Assembly (NCBI GenBank): GCA_009996675.1
Contig: JAACZQ010000062.1
Span: forward strand, 1-33,985
Direction: 5' to 3'
DNA from: Chitinophagaceae bacterium
Lineage (GTDB): Bacteria; Bacteroidota; Bacteroidia; Chitinophagales; Chitinophagaceae
Length of the DNA: 33,985 nucleotides
Numbering within the stretch: the stretch's first letter is position 1; each line of letters starts with the position of its first letter. A model generated the notes under the pieces. It worked only from the letters and a program-made list of their open reading frames with translations, had not been told where the DNA came from and made no database searches. The position numbers and the translations under genes were made by a program. Positions 16,378 to 24,872 of this stretch are shown piece by piece.

Positions 16378-17658
16378 TCAACCCACTCCCGGCAATTCAT
16401 CCCACCTGGTTGTATAGCGTGGGCTGCGCAGCTCCTGGCGCATCTTCCAGTTACGGGTAGTACCGGTGGAGGCGAACTTGAGTATATCATCGCGCATGGC
16501 GAAGTTTACATTGTCCATCATACTCATCAGTAAACGATGCTGCGGTTGTTCCGGTCCCCTGAACAGGTTACCCTGAATGGCATCATCGGGTACAATACCA
16601 CTGAGCATAACCCCTGCTTTTTTATAGGTACGTCCGGGTTCATACAACTGATCCACTATCGACAGCGCTGCTTTGATCAATTCCTGTGTGATGGAAGTAG
16701 CGGCGGGTAAACTGGTATACTGACTGATGGTTGGTCCGTGCCGGAAATAACTGTTGTGTGATGCTTCTTTGGGTACCACAAATACACTCACCACCCTGGC
16801 GGCGCCTTGCTGTCTTCGCAGCTTCTCCGCAGCACGTGAGGTATAGGTTGCAATGGCTTCGCGGATATCTTTCAGCGCGGTTACCGGGGAGCCAAACATA
16901 CGGGTGGTGGCAATCATTTTCTTTTGTACCAGCTCATCCTTCATGTCCATACAAGGCTCCCCTTTCAGTTCACGCAATAACCGCACACCTGTAACGCCGC
17001 CCAGGTGTTTATGTCCCCATGCCGTATTCATCTGCTGCAGATCTCGGGCGGTTTGTATGCCCCATCGCTGTAATTTCTGTGCATATTGAAACCCTATTCC
17101 CCAGATATCGGCTACCGGTGTTTTTTCCAGCGCCTGCCGTATGCGATGTTCCGAATCCAGTACCAGCACGCACTGGGTGGCGGCTTTGTTTTTTTTGGCC
17201 AGCCGGTTGGCTACTTTACTCAGTACTTTGGTAGGTGCTACACCAATGGATACGGCAATGCCTGTCCATTGTTCCACGGTTTGCCGGATATGCATGGCCA
17301 TCTCCCGCAACTGGGCGGGAGGCAGGTGCGACAGGTCCAGGAAAGCCTCATCAACCGAATACACTTCTACAGTGCCGGGAGGCATGAGCATTCGCAGGGT
17401 CTCCATCACCCGCCAGCTCAGATCGCCATAAAGATTGTAGTTGGAAGAAAAAGTAGCTACCCCATGGCGTTCAATCAGGGGTTTGGCTTTAAAATAAGGC
17501 CCGGCCATTTCCACTCCCAGGTCCTTGGCTTCATCGCTTCGGGAGATGATGCAACCATCGTTATTACTCAATACCACCACCGGTTTGTGCAGGAGATCGG
17601 GACGAAACAGGCGTTCACAGGAGCAGTAAAAACTATTGCAGTCAACAATCGCGCGCAT
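16378..17658 (-). CDS. umuC: Y-family DNA polymerase, UmuC
   Basis: A 426-residue translesion polymerase (Pol V catalytic subunit family). The palm motifs are intact: the N-terminal aspartate in IVDCNSFYCSCE (~residues 4-15) and the acidic pair in VYSVDEAFLDLS (~98-109). The SIGVAPTKVLSKVANRLAKK and WGIGF helix-hairpin-helix stretches follow. A QGNLF sequence near the C-terminus fits a beta-clamp binding motif (QxxLF). It follows umuD by 17 bp on the same strand. UmuC normally needs processed UmuD' for activity, which is notable because the adjacent UmuD lacks its protease residues. Confidence 0.93.
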   Translation of the reverse strand: MRAIVDCNSFYCSCERLFRPDLLHKPVVVLSNNDGCIISRSDEAKDLGVEMAGPYFKAKPLIERHGVATFSSNYNLYGDLSWRVMETLRMLMPPGTVEVYSVDEAFLDLSHLPPAQLREMAMHIRQTVEQWTGIAVSIGVAPTKVLSKVANRLAKKNKAATQCVLVLDSEHRIRQALEKTPVADIWGIGFQYAQKLQRWGIQTARDLQQMNTAWGHKHLGGVTGVRLLRELKGEPCMDMKDELVQKKMIATTRMFGSPVTALKDIREAIATYTSRAAEKLRRQQGAARVVSVFVVPKEASHNSYFRHGPTISQYTSLPAATSITQELIKAALSIVDQLYEPGRTYKKAGVMLSGIVPDDAIQGNLFRGPEQPQHRLLMSMMDNVNFAMRDDILKFASTGTTRNWKMRQELRSPRYTTRWDELPGVG

Positions 17659-17675
17659 GTTATTGGATTATATGG

Positions 17676-18107
17676 TTACACGGATTTAATACAATAAGTA
17701 ACCACACCCCATACCAGGAATGCAGCATAAGGATCCACATCAATATGTGCGAATTTCTTATTCTCGGCCAGCAACAGCTTCCTGTTCAAATGGTCCTGCA
17801 AACGCCGAACCAGCAATTCCCCGTTGAGCATGCCCACAATGATCCGGTTATTCGCCTGTCGGATACTGCGGTCCACCACCAGAATATCGCCCGGACTGAT
17901 CCCCGCTCCCTGCATGGCATCGCTGTTCATCCGGAAAAAGAAAGTAGCCGGCTTATTCCGGATCAGCTGCTCGTTCAGGTCAATGCCCCTTTCCATATAA
18001 TCATCTGCCGCCGCGCCAAAGCCGGTGGCATTCGCCGTAGGCACATCCCACTGCGAAAATTGTTTGGAGCCTTTGTAGGCGCTCCCATACCACTGTTCCC
18101 CATCCAT
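17676..18107 (-). CDS. umuD: UmuD homologue lacking the Ser-Lys catalytic dyad
   Basis: A 143-residue LexA/UmuD-like (S24) protein. The family fold is evident: a cleavage-region stretch ATGFGAAADDY (residues 27-37), then FFFRMNSDAMQGAGISPGD and ILVVDRS. Aligned without gaps from the GISxGD motif to E. coli UmuD, catalytic Ser60 falls on Ala64 (GCC codon) and Lys97 falls on Arg101. The residue before the scissile glycine is Thr28, not Cys/Ala. Self-cleavage to UmuD' therefore looks impossible by the known mechanism, although Ser62 two residues earlier cannot be fully dismissed. It is the first gene of umuDC, with operator-like boxes just upstream. Confidence 0.88.
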   Translation of the reverse strand: MDGEQWYGSAYKGSKQFSQWDVPTANATGFGAAADDYMERGIDLNEQLIRNKPATFFFRMNSDAMQGAGISPGDILVVDRSIRQANNRIIVGMLNGELLVRRLQDHLNRKLLLAENKKFAHIDVDPYAAFLVWGVVTYCIKSV

Positions 18108-18121
18108 ATAAATAAATTTGG

Positions 18122-18154
18122 TTTAGCTAAATATTTTAGTAAATTTATGCTAAA
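18122..18154. promoter_or_regulatory. Triple TTTAGCTAAA-like operator between umuDC and the divergent genes
   Basis: Three AT-rich dyads lie side by side: TTTAGCTAAA (18122-18131, perfect palindrome), TTTAGTAAA (18135-18143) and TTTATGCTAAA (18144-18154). The whole 33-bp block is also roughly symmetric (TTTAGC at one end, GCTAAA at the other). It begins 15 bp upstream of the umuD start and would overlap a minus-strand promoter. Its place in the shared upstream gap suggests one repressor controls both directions. It does not resemble the E. coli LexA box. Confidence 0.55.
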
Positions 18155-18234
18155 TAATTACGATCAAACAAAATTGTTTTATGCATACTACCATCACAAC
18201 GCCCCTTTCTGCCACAAGCATAACCCTATGTCCC

Positions 18235-18774
18235 ATGTTTAACTACCAACTGGTTATCCGGCCCGATGCGGCCACTCTGCAAGGCATCCAACGTTTACAG
18301 GACCAACTCGCTACGGGCGCCATGCCGGCGGTGGACGGACTGGTACTGGCTTCTTTCCAGGCCCGGGAAGCCATGGAGCCTACCCTGTTGCGCTGGTTAC
18401 AACGCATCATGAGCATGCACCGCAGTTTCCAGCTCAGTCTCCAGGGTTTTGGTGCACTTTCCTCCCGCATACTATACCTCCGTGTACCCGAACAGCAGGT
18501 ATTACAACAACTGGGTGCTTCCTTACAGGTGATTGACCAGTATATCCGCAGCTGCGATTGCCCGCCATTGCAACGCAGCAGTCATAGTTACCTGCCGCTA
18601 ACCGGACCATTACCGGAATCACTGTTCGAGCTGGCCACCACAAAAGGACTCGCCCAGTCTTTCCAGGCCCGGTTTGCCGTGAATGAACTGGTTCTGCTGC
18701 GCAGGCAATACGAGCAGGAAAAGGGTAAACAGGTACAGGTATTCGGACTGGCACCAGAACCTTATCACAATTAA
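18235..18774 (+). CDS. Degenerate 2H-phosphoesterase-like protein
   Basis: A 179-residue protein that appears to be a paralogue of the next gene product: both share the order N-terminal beta strand, helix, and an F-x4-L-x-GFG motif (here FQLSLQGFG, residues 65-73). Where 2H enzymes carry their two HxT/S motifs, this protein has GLVLAS (~35-40) and HSYLPL (~117-122), so neither motif is intact. It probably binds rather than cleaves a 2',3'- or 2',5'-phosphodiester ligand, or acts as a partner of the active copy. The upstream ATG at 18181 lacks family-like sequence, so 18235 is preferred. The assignment rests on similarity to the neighbour. Confidence 0.6.
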   Translation: MFNYQLVIRPDAATLQGIQRLQDQLATGAMPAVDGLVLASFQAREAMEPTLLRWLQRIMSMHRSFQLSLQGFGALSSRILYLRVPEQQVLQQLGASLQVIDQYIRSCDCPPLQRSSHSYLPLTGPLPESLFELATTKGLAQSFQARFAVNELVLLRRQYEQEKGKQVQVFGLAPEPYHN

Positions 18775-18778
18775 TCCG

Positions 18779-19378
18779 ATGGTTATGATGGCAACCGATT
18801 ATCCGCTGGCCGATTACCTGTTGGTGCTGGAACCACCACCCGCACTGGATCAAACCATACGCGCCGTGAAAAAACATTTTGCGGAAAAATATGAGTGCCC
18901 GCAAGCCGCTTACAGCAAAGCACATATCACGCTGTTGCGTTTTATGCAGTATGTACAAACCGAAGCGCGTTTATTGCACAGGATGGAGCAACTGATCAGA
19001 ACATTTGCCGCTTTCCCCGTAGCATTATCCGGTTTTGGCAGCTTCCCCACCCATACAATTTTCATACAGGTACAAACCCGTAATGATATTGTGGCACTGG
19101 TCAAAGGATTACGCCCCATACAGTCCATGCTGAAGCTTGACCAGGAACACAAACCCCATTATATCACCGAACCACACCTGAGCATTGCCCGCAAATTGCT
19201 GCCCTGGCAGTATGAAAAAGGCTGGCTGGAACTCAGTCACACCGATTTCACTGGTCGGTTTATGGCTAAACAGGTATTGCTGCTGCGCAAAAAAACAGGA
19301 GATAGCCACTATGAAACCATCCGCCGTTTCCAGCTGGAGGGAATCCGGCAGCAGGTGGAACAGACAGCTTTATTTTAA
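18779..19378 (+). CDS. 2H phosphoesterase / 2'-5' RNA ligase family protein
   Basis: A 199-residue protein with both signature motifs of the 2H superfamily: H49-I-T51 (AHITLLRF) and H133-L-S135 (PHLSIARKL), separated by the usual ~84 residues, plus VALSGFG between them. Family members (ThpR/LigT, YjcG) act on 2',5' or 2',3'-cyclic phosphodiester bonds in RNA or nucleotides; the native substrate is usually unknown. It begins 4 bp after the degenerate paralogue and is followed 17 bp later by a radical SAM gene, so the three form an operon. The start could be 18779, 18785 or 18788; the difference is at most three residues. Confidence 0.82.
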   Translation: MVMMATDYPLADYLLVLEPPPALDQTIRAVKKHFAEKYECPQAAYSKAHITLLRFMQYVQTEARLLHRMEQLIRTFAAFPVALSGFGSFPTHTIFIQVQTRNDIVALVKGLRPIQSMLKLDQEHKPHYITEPHLSIARKLLPWQYEKGWLELSHTDFTGRFMAKQVLLLRKKTGDSHYETIRRFQLEGIRQQVEQTALF

Positions 19379-19395
19379 ATACCCGATGCTTGATT

Positions 19396-20460
19396 ATGGA
19401 CGATACACAGGATCAATATTTACACGGCCGTGGTGCCCAGTTCAATCCGCGCAACCGTTTCCTCAAACAGGAACGCATCCGTGAACATATAGAAGCAATT
19501 GACGACTGGACCGAACCCAATCCCGCTACCGTATACCTCGAAGACCAGTCCAAATCCATCGTAAATAAAGTGGAGAGTCCCGATGTAGGTATGTGGTACA
19601 GTATGAACCCCTACCAGGGTTGTGAGCATGGCTGTATTTATTGTTATGCCCGCAATGCACATGAATACTGGGGCTATAGTGCCGGACTGGATTTTGAACG
19701 AAAAATCATTGTGAAGAAAAATGCACCGGCTTTATTACGCAAGTTTCTGCTCAATAAAAACTGGGAACCCATGCCCATCAGTCTGAGTGGGAATACCGAT
19801 TGCTACCAGCCTGCTGAAAAAAAATTCAGGTTAACGCGACAATTGCTGGAAGTATGCAATGAATTCAATCAGCCTGTGGGCATCATTACCAAAAATGCGG
19901 GCATCCTGCGTGACAAGGATTTACTACAGACCATGGCAGCTAAGAACCTCGTGAGTGTATTGGTGAGTATCACTTCTTTCCAGGAAGAACTGCGCCGGGT
20001 GATGGAACCCCGTACCACCACGGCCAGGCAACGATTACGGGTGATTGAGGAGCTCAGTGCCGCCGGAGTACGTATGGGTGTAATGCTGGGGCCGATGATA
20101 CCCGGACTGAATGAACACGAGATGCAACGCATCATGAAAGCGGCCAGTGAAGCTGGTGCCCGCTTCAGTGCTTATACCTTTATACGGCTCAATGGAGCTA
20201 TTAAACTACTGTTCCACGACTGGTTGTACAAGAACTTCCCCGACCGGGCCGATAAAGTGTGGCACCTGATCGAAAAAGGACATGGCGGACAGGTGAACGA
20301 CAGCCGCTACGGACTCCGCATGCGGGGTGAAGGCCCCATATCGGACCTGGTGCGACAGCAATTCATCAAATACAACAAATTGTATCAGCTCAATGCCGAG
20401 CGCTGGGAACTGGACAATACCCGTTTTCAAAGACCGGGCGAACAGGGCCGTTTGTTTTAG
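19396..20460 (+). CDS. PA0069-family radical SAM protein
   Basis: A 354-residue radical SAM enzyme. The [4Fe-4S]-binding cysteines are C76, C80 and C83 in GCEHGCIYCYAR, and the preceding NPYQG plus following NAHEYWGYSAGLDFE match the PA0069/Rv2578c-type family, which is distantly related to spore photoproduct lyase (SplB). A second conserved block is PISLSGNTDCYQPAEKK. Reaction and substrate are not known for this family; a nucleic-acid-related role has been suspected from its relatives. It is the third gene of an operon with two 2H-type proteins and lies opposite umuDC, a context suggesting damage response. ATG 19396 is used; a TTG six bases upstream is less likely. Confidence 0.85.
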   Translation: MDDTQDQYLHGRGAQFNPRNRFLKQERIREHIEAIDDWTEPNPATVYLEDQSKSIVNKVESPDVGMWYSMNPYQGCEHGCIYCYARNAHEYWGYSAGLDFERKIIVKKNAPALLRKFLLNKNWEPMPISLSGNTDCYQPAEKKFRLTRQLLEVCNEFNQPVGIITKNAGILRDKDLLQTMAAKNLVSVLVSITSFQEELRRVMEPRTTTARQRLRVIEELSAAGVRMGVMLGPMIPGLNEHEMQRIMKAASEAGARFSAYTFIRLNGAIKLLFHDWLYKNFPDRADKVWHLIEKGHGGQVNDSRYGLRMRGEGPISDLVRQQFIKYNKLYQLNAERWELDNTRFQRPGEQGRLF

Positions 20461-20481
20461 GTAAAGGCTTAGCTTTAGGCC

Positions 20482-21171
20482 ATGAAAACCATTGGCCTGA
20501 TTGGCGGCACCACCTGGCATTCCACTACGGAATATTATAAACTGTTGAATGAACTGGTACAGGAAAAACTGGGAGGCGTAGCATCTGCAGAAATCCTGAT
20601 CCGTTCAGTGAATTTTGCTGAGATCAAATCCCTCACCGAGTTGGGGCGCTGGGACCTGATTGCTGCCAAAATGAGTGGCATTGCGCAGCAACTTGAGCAG
20701 GCCGGTGCCGAATGCCTCTTACTGGGTGCCAATACCATGCACAAAATTGCCGATGAAGTACAGAGCGCCATCAATATTCCCCTTATACATATTGCAGCAG
20801 CTACTGCCAAAGTCATCCAAGAGCAACAGATCCATACCGTAGCCCTGCTGGGTACGCGTTATGTGATGCAAATGGATTTCTATAAAAACATGCTGGCATA
20901 CCGGGGTATACAAACACTGATCCCCGATGCGGCGGCAATCGACTTCATCAACCGTTCCATTTATGAAGAAATGAGTTGCGGACAATTCCTGCCCGCCACA
21001 GCAGAAAAATACCTGCAGGTTATGGAGCAACTGAAAGCAAGGGGTGCGGAAGGCATGATCATGGGCTGCACAGAAATACCCATCCTGCTGAAAAACAGGG
21101 CGGTTGATTATCCATTATTCGACACGGCCCGTATTCATGTGGAAGCAGCGCTGGATTTTGCCTTAAATTAA
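20482..21171 (+). CDS. Aspartate/glutamate racemase family protein
   Basis: A 229-residue two-domain protein of the Asp/Glu racemase superfamily, close in layout to E. coli YgeA-type enzymes: IGLIGGTTWHSTTEYY at the start, LGANTMHK in the first active-site loop, and IMGCTEIPILL in the second. These enzymes normally use two residues, one before NT and one in GCTE. Here the second is Cys196, but the first position is Ala83 (Thr83 in the E. coli L-Asp/Glu racemase, Cys in classical members). It may act with one base or not racemise at all. It follows the radical SAM gene by 21 bp. Confidence 0.83.
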   Translation: MKTIGLIGGTTWHSTTEYYKLLNELVQEKLGGVASAEILIRSVNFAEIKSLTELGRWDLIAAKMSGIAQQLEQAGAECLLLGANTMHKIADEVQSAINIPLIHIAAATAKVIQEQQIHTVALLGTRYVMQMDFYKNMLAYRGIQTLIPDAAAIDFINRSIYEEMSCGQFLPATAEKYLQVMEQLKARGAEGMIMGCTEIPILLKNRAVDYPLFDTARIHVEAALDFALN

Positions 21172-21217
21172 ACCATTACCACTGATGCAGGGGCCGGGAT
21201 ATTTGGTAATTTCCGGT

Positions 21218-22651
21218 ATGACTACCCTGCAAAGAAGCCTCAACCGCAGAGCCGCCATCGCCATCGTAGTGGGAGGCATCATTGGGTCGGGTATTTTTAT
21301 GAAACCCGCCTTAATGGCCGGTCAGTTGCAATCGCCCCTATTATTGTTGAGTGTATGGATCGTGGCAGGTATTGTTACCTTATTTGGCGCACTGTCCAAT
21401 GCAGAAGCCGCCGCTCTCTTTCCGCAAACCGGTGGTCAGTATGTCTTCTTCGAAAAAATGTATGGTAAAGGCTTTGCTTTTGTGTATGGCTGGGCAGCTT
21501 TTGCCGTATTCAATACCGCCGGTAATGCTTCCATCGCATATATCTGTTCGCAGTATATACATTATTTCATTCCGCTACCGCAGTTACCGGTAAGCATAGA
21601 ACAATCCGTTAGCTGGCATATTCCGGGTGTGGGTACATTATATCCGTTACAACAAATCGGACTTAAACTACTCACAGCAGCCATTGTGTTGTTGTTTACC
21701 TACATTAATTACCGCAGTGTGCGGCAAGGGAGCCGTATTCAGCAGGTGCTTACGGCCCTCAAAGCCATGGCGATACTGGCATTGATTGCGGGTATACTGG
21801 GTTCTGCAACCGGCAACAGCGCTCATTTCACAGAAACAATACCCCATGCACCCCAGGGATGGAATCTGTTACATGCATATATGGCTGCCATTGCCGGGGC
21901 ATTCTGGGCTTATGATGGCTGGAACAATATCACATTCGTTGCCGGAGAAATCCGCGAACCACAACGCAATATCCCGGGCAGCTTATTAACCGGAATCTGC
22001 TTTTGCATACTGGTATATCTGTTATTGAACCTGGCATTCCTCTATGTACTGCCGGTTACAGCACTGGCGCAATCAGATTTTGTGGCTTCCGATGCCGCTA
22101 CCATTGCCTGGGGAGCTGCAGGAGGTGATATCATCGCACTCACGGTGATCCTCTTTGTATTGGGCAGCTGCAATGCCAATATCCTGGCCACAGCCCGGGT
22201 TACCTATGCCATGGGAAAAGATAACCGCTGGTTTGCACCCGCTGCCAAAGTGCACCCAACCTATCAATCACCCGGCAATGCACTTTGGTTCAATGCAGCC
22301 TGGGCCATCGTACTGATTTTTTCCGGTTCATTTGATATGCTGACCGAGATGCTGATTTTTGTGAGCTGGTTTTTTTACGGCATGAGTGCCCTGGGTGTTT
22401 TTATCCTGCGCCACAAATTGCCTGAACTGAACAGACCATACCGCGTATGGGGTTATCCCTGGGTACCGGGACTCTTTGTACTGTTTACCGGGGTCTTCCT
22501 CGCATCTACACTCTATACCGATATTAATCAATACCTGCACGGACAAACCGCAGTAATCAATGCATTGCTGGGCAGTTTGATTACTGCATTGGGCATACCC
22601 ATTTATTACTGGTCACGTAAGCCTGCTGCAGCCCGAAGAGCCGATGCATAG
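21218..22651 (+). CDS. APC superfamily amino acid permease
   Basis: A 477-residue membrane protein with about 12 helices. The first helix contains the substrate-binding glycine motif VGGIIGSGIFMKP, characteristic of APC/LAT-type amino acid transporters. The sixth-helix region AGAFWAYDGWNNITFVAGEI is also typical. It would move amino acids across the inner membrane as antiporter or symporter; the substrate is unknown. It is 46 bp after the racemase-like gene, and the pairing suggests amino acid uptake and use. The frame is open from ATG 21185, but ATG 21218 gives the usual short cytoplasmic N-terminus. Confidence 0.87.
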   Translation: MTTLQRSLNRRAAIAIVVGGIIGSGIFMKPALMAGQLQSPLLLLSVWIVAGIVTLFGALSNAEAAALFPQTGGQYVFFEKMYGKGFAFVYGWAAFAVFNTAGNASIAYICSQYIHYFIPLPQLPVSIEQSVSWHIPGVGTLYPLQQIGLKLLTAAIVLLFTYINYRSVRQGSRIQQVLTALKAMAILALIAGILGSATGNSAHFTETIPHAPQGWNLLHAYMAAIAGAFWAYDGWNNITFVAGEIREPQRNIPGSLLTGICFCILVYLLLNLAFLYVLPVTALAQSDFVASDAATIAWGAAGGDIIALTVILFVLGSCNANILATARVTYAMGKDNRWFAPAAKVHPTYQSPGNALWFNAAWAIVLIFSGSFDMLTEMLIFVSWFFYGMSALGVFILRHKLPELNRPYRVWGYPWVPGLFVLFTGVFLASTLYTDINQYLHGQTAVINALLGSLITALGIPIYYWSRKPAAARRADA

Positions 22652-22696
22652 AATCTCCCTACTTAGTTCTATTTTCGTCCGAAACAAACCGCATAC

Positions 22697-24136
22697 ATGG
22701 AATCAGTGATTCAGGGCATACAGGATTTATTCGGCACACTGCAGAAAGGGAAAGCAGACCGTATTGAGAAATTACCGCAAAGCGGAAGCGATCGCATCTA
22801 TTTCCGCATTTATGCAGGCAACCAAACCTATATTGCTACCCATAACCTGAATAAGCGGGAAACACAGACTTTCATTTATTTCAGTCGGCATTTCAAAAAA
22901 GCCGGATCACCGGTACCCGATATCCTGGCCGTGAACAGCGAAGACACTTTGTATATCCAGGAAGACCTGGGAACCGAATCTTTATTGAATCAGCTGGAAC
23001 AATTCGGACACGGCGATAAAGTGTACCGGCTTTTCCAGAAAAGTTTATCGGCGCTCGCAAGCCTGCAGATCAATGGCGATCGGGGGTTGGATTATTCCTG
23101 GTGCCTCACCGCGAGAGAATTTGGCAAACAAGCCATCCTCAGCGACCTGCTCTATTTCAAATACTATTTCCTCGACACCCTGCAACTGCCTTACGACAAA
23201 CAGGCCATGCTGGATGATTTTGATGCACTGAGTACCTATCTCACCCATACCCAGCACAAATACTTCATGTTCCGCGATTTTCAGAGCCGTAATATCATTG
23301 TCAACAAAGAGGAAGTAAGTTTCATCGACTTTCAGGGCGGTATGAAAGGTGCCCTGCAATACGATGTGGCTTCCATGCTCTGGCAGGCGAAGGCAGAACT
23401 GAGTGAGGACTGGAAAAACAGCCTGCTCGATTATTACATGGATCAGGTAGACCAGCTGCTGCCCAATGCCATCGACCGCACTTTGTTTGTGAGCCAGTAC
23501 AACGGCTATGTACTCATACGCCTCTTACAGGTCATGGGTGCTTATGGCTTCCGTGGACTATTCGAAAGAAAAGCCCATTTCCTGGCCAGCATACCCCTGG
23601 CATTACGCAACCTGAAATTCTTCATTGAAAATAAACGCATCGGTATTGTTACACCCGAATTCGACCGGGTATTGAAGCTGGTGGTGGCAGATGAAATGAT
23701 TGAACGATTTGAGCCTCCGCAAGCCAATGCAGATACGCCCCTGCTGATTACCATCAACAGTTTCAGTTACAAGAAAGGTATTCCGGCAGATGACAGCACA
23801 AATGGTGGTGGCTTTGTATTTGATATGCGTGGCATACTCAATCCGGGCCGTTTTGAGGAATACAAAAAACAATCCGGTTTGGATAAGCCCGTACAGGATT
23901 TTCTGGAACAGAGAACCAAGATGAATGAATTCCTGAACAGTGTCTGGGACCTGATTGATATCACCGTAGAGGAATATATCAGAAGAGGCTTTGATCACCT
24001 GATGATAAATTTTGGCTGTACAGGCGGACAGCACAGAAGTGTATATGCTGCCGAACAAACGGCCAGGCATTTACGCAACAAATACAAAGTAAAAACCCAA
24101 TTAACCCATACCAATCGCGGGAACTGGGTAAAATAA
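22697..24136 (+). CDS. Sugar kinase (AmgK-like) fused to RapZ C-terminal domain
   Basis: A 479-residue fusion. Residues ~20-320 form an aminoglycoside-phosphotransferase-fold kinase: FRDFQSRNIIV has the catalytic Asp194 and Asn, and FIDFQGG has the metal-binding Asp211. Residues ~345-479 are a RapZ C-terminal domain with FDMRGILNPGR and the signature GCTGGQHRSV. AmgK phosphorylates the anomeric position of MurNAc and GlcNAc in peptidoglycan recycling, and RapZ senses glucosamine-6-phosphate in E. coli through this C-terminal domain. The murU-like gene 11 bp downstream strongly supports the AmgK role. The fusion suggests the kinase is controlled by amino-sugar levels (inference). Confidence 0.85.
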   Translation: MESVIQGIQDLFGTLQKGKADRIEKLPQSGSDRIYFRIYAGNQTYIATHNLNKRETQTFIYFSRHFKKAGSPVPDILAVNSEDTLYIQEDLGTESLLNQLEQFGHGDKVYRLFQKSLSALASLQINGDRGLDYSWCLTAREFGKQAILSDLLYFKYYFLDTLQLPYDKQAMLDDFDALSTYLTHTQHKYFMFRDFQSRNIIVNKEEVSFIDFQGGMKGALQYDVASMLWQAKAELSEDWKNSLLDYYMDQVDQLLPNAIDRTLFVSQYNGYVLIRLLQVMGAYGFRGLFERKAHFLASIPLALRNLKFFIENKRIGIVTPEFDRVLKLVVADEMIERFEPPQANADTPLLITINSFSYKKGIPADDSTNGGGFVFDMRGILNPGRFEEYKKQSGLDKPVQDFLEQRTKMNEFLNSVWDLIDITVEEYIRRGFDHLMINFGCTGGQHRSVYAAEQTARHLRNKYKVKTQLTHTNRGNWVK

Positions 24137-24147
24137 GCGCGCAAGTT

Positions 24148-24870
24148 ATGAAGGCAATGATATTAGCAGCAGGACTGGGCACCCGGTTAAAACCCTGGAC
24201 CGATCATCACCCCAAAGCATTGGCTATGGTGAATGGTAAAAGCCTGTTGCAGCGTAATGTATTGTATCTGCAATCCTTCGGTATCCGGGAACTGCTGGTG
24301 AATGTGCATCATTTCGCAGATCAGATCGTGGAAGCTATTGAGTCCAACCGGGGATGGGGCAGTAAGATTACCATTTCCGATGAAACCGATGCCGTACTGG
24401 AAACCGGTGGTGGATTGAAAAAAGCAGCCTGGTATTTTGAACAGGCATCTGATTTTGTGCTGATGAATGCCGATATTCTTACAAAGCTGGATCTCGCCGC
24501 TATGCTGGAAGCACACCGGCAAACCCAGCCGTTGGCCACACTGGCAGTTACCGGGCGGGAATCATCCCGTTATTTTCTGTTTCAGGAAAACAGGCTCTGT
24601 GGCTGGCGCAATGTGAATACCGGCGAGGAAAAACCGGCAGGTATCAGTGCTACGCATCCTACTGCCATTCCCAAAGCTTTCAGTGGTATCCACATCATCA
24701 ATCAACGGCTCCTGTCTTTGATGAACCGGGAGGGCAAGTTTTCCATGGTGGATGTGTATCTCGATCTCTGTGCTGCGGAAAATATTCAGGCCTATGACCA
24801 TACAGGCACTTTATTGCTGGATGTGGGCAAACCCGAAAGCCTGCTGAAAGCCGAACAATATTTCAGCTAA
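24148..24870 (+). CDS. murU: Nucleotidyltransferase, MurU-like (MurNAc-1-P uridylyltransferase)
   Basis: A 240-residue sugar nucleotidyltransferase. Its N-terminal motif is AAGLGTRLKPWTDHHPKAL (residues ~7-25), and the magnesium-binding aspartate is in FVLMNADILT. Its size and the MKAMILAAGLGTRL start resemble MurU, which turns MurNAc-1-phosphate into UDP-MurNAc. It is directly downstream of the AmgK-like kinase, the usual partner in the peptidoglycan recycling bypass that avoids de novo UDP-MurNAc synthesis. A general NDP-hexose pyrophosphorylase is the alternative; context favours MurU. Confidence 0.8.
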   Translation: MKAMILAAGLGTRLKPWTDHHPKALAMVNGKSLLQRNVLYLQSFGIRELLVNVHHFADQIVEAIESNRGWGSKITISDETDAVLETGGGLKKAAWYFEQASDFVLMNADILTKLDLAAMLEAHRQTQPLATLAVTGRESSRYFLFQENRLCGWRNVNTGEEKPAGISATHPTAIPKAFSGIHIINQRLLSLMNREGKFSMVDVYLDLCAAENIQAYDHTGTLLLDVGKPESLLKAEQYFS

Positions 24871-24872
24871 TC

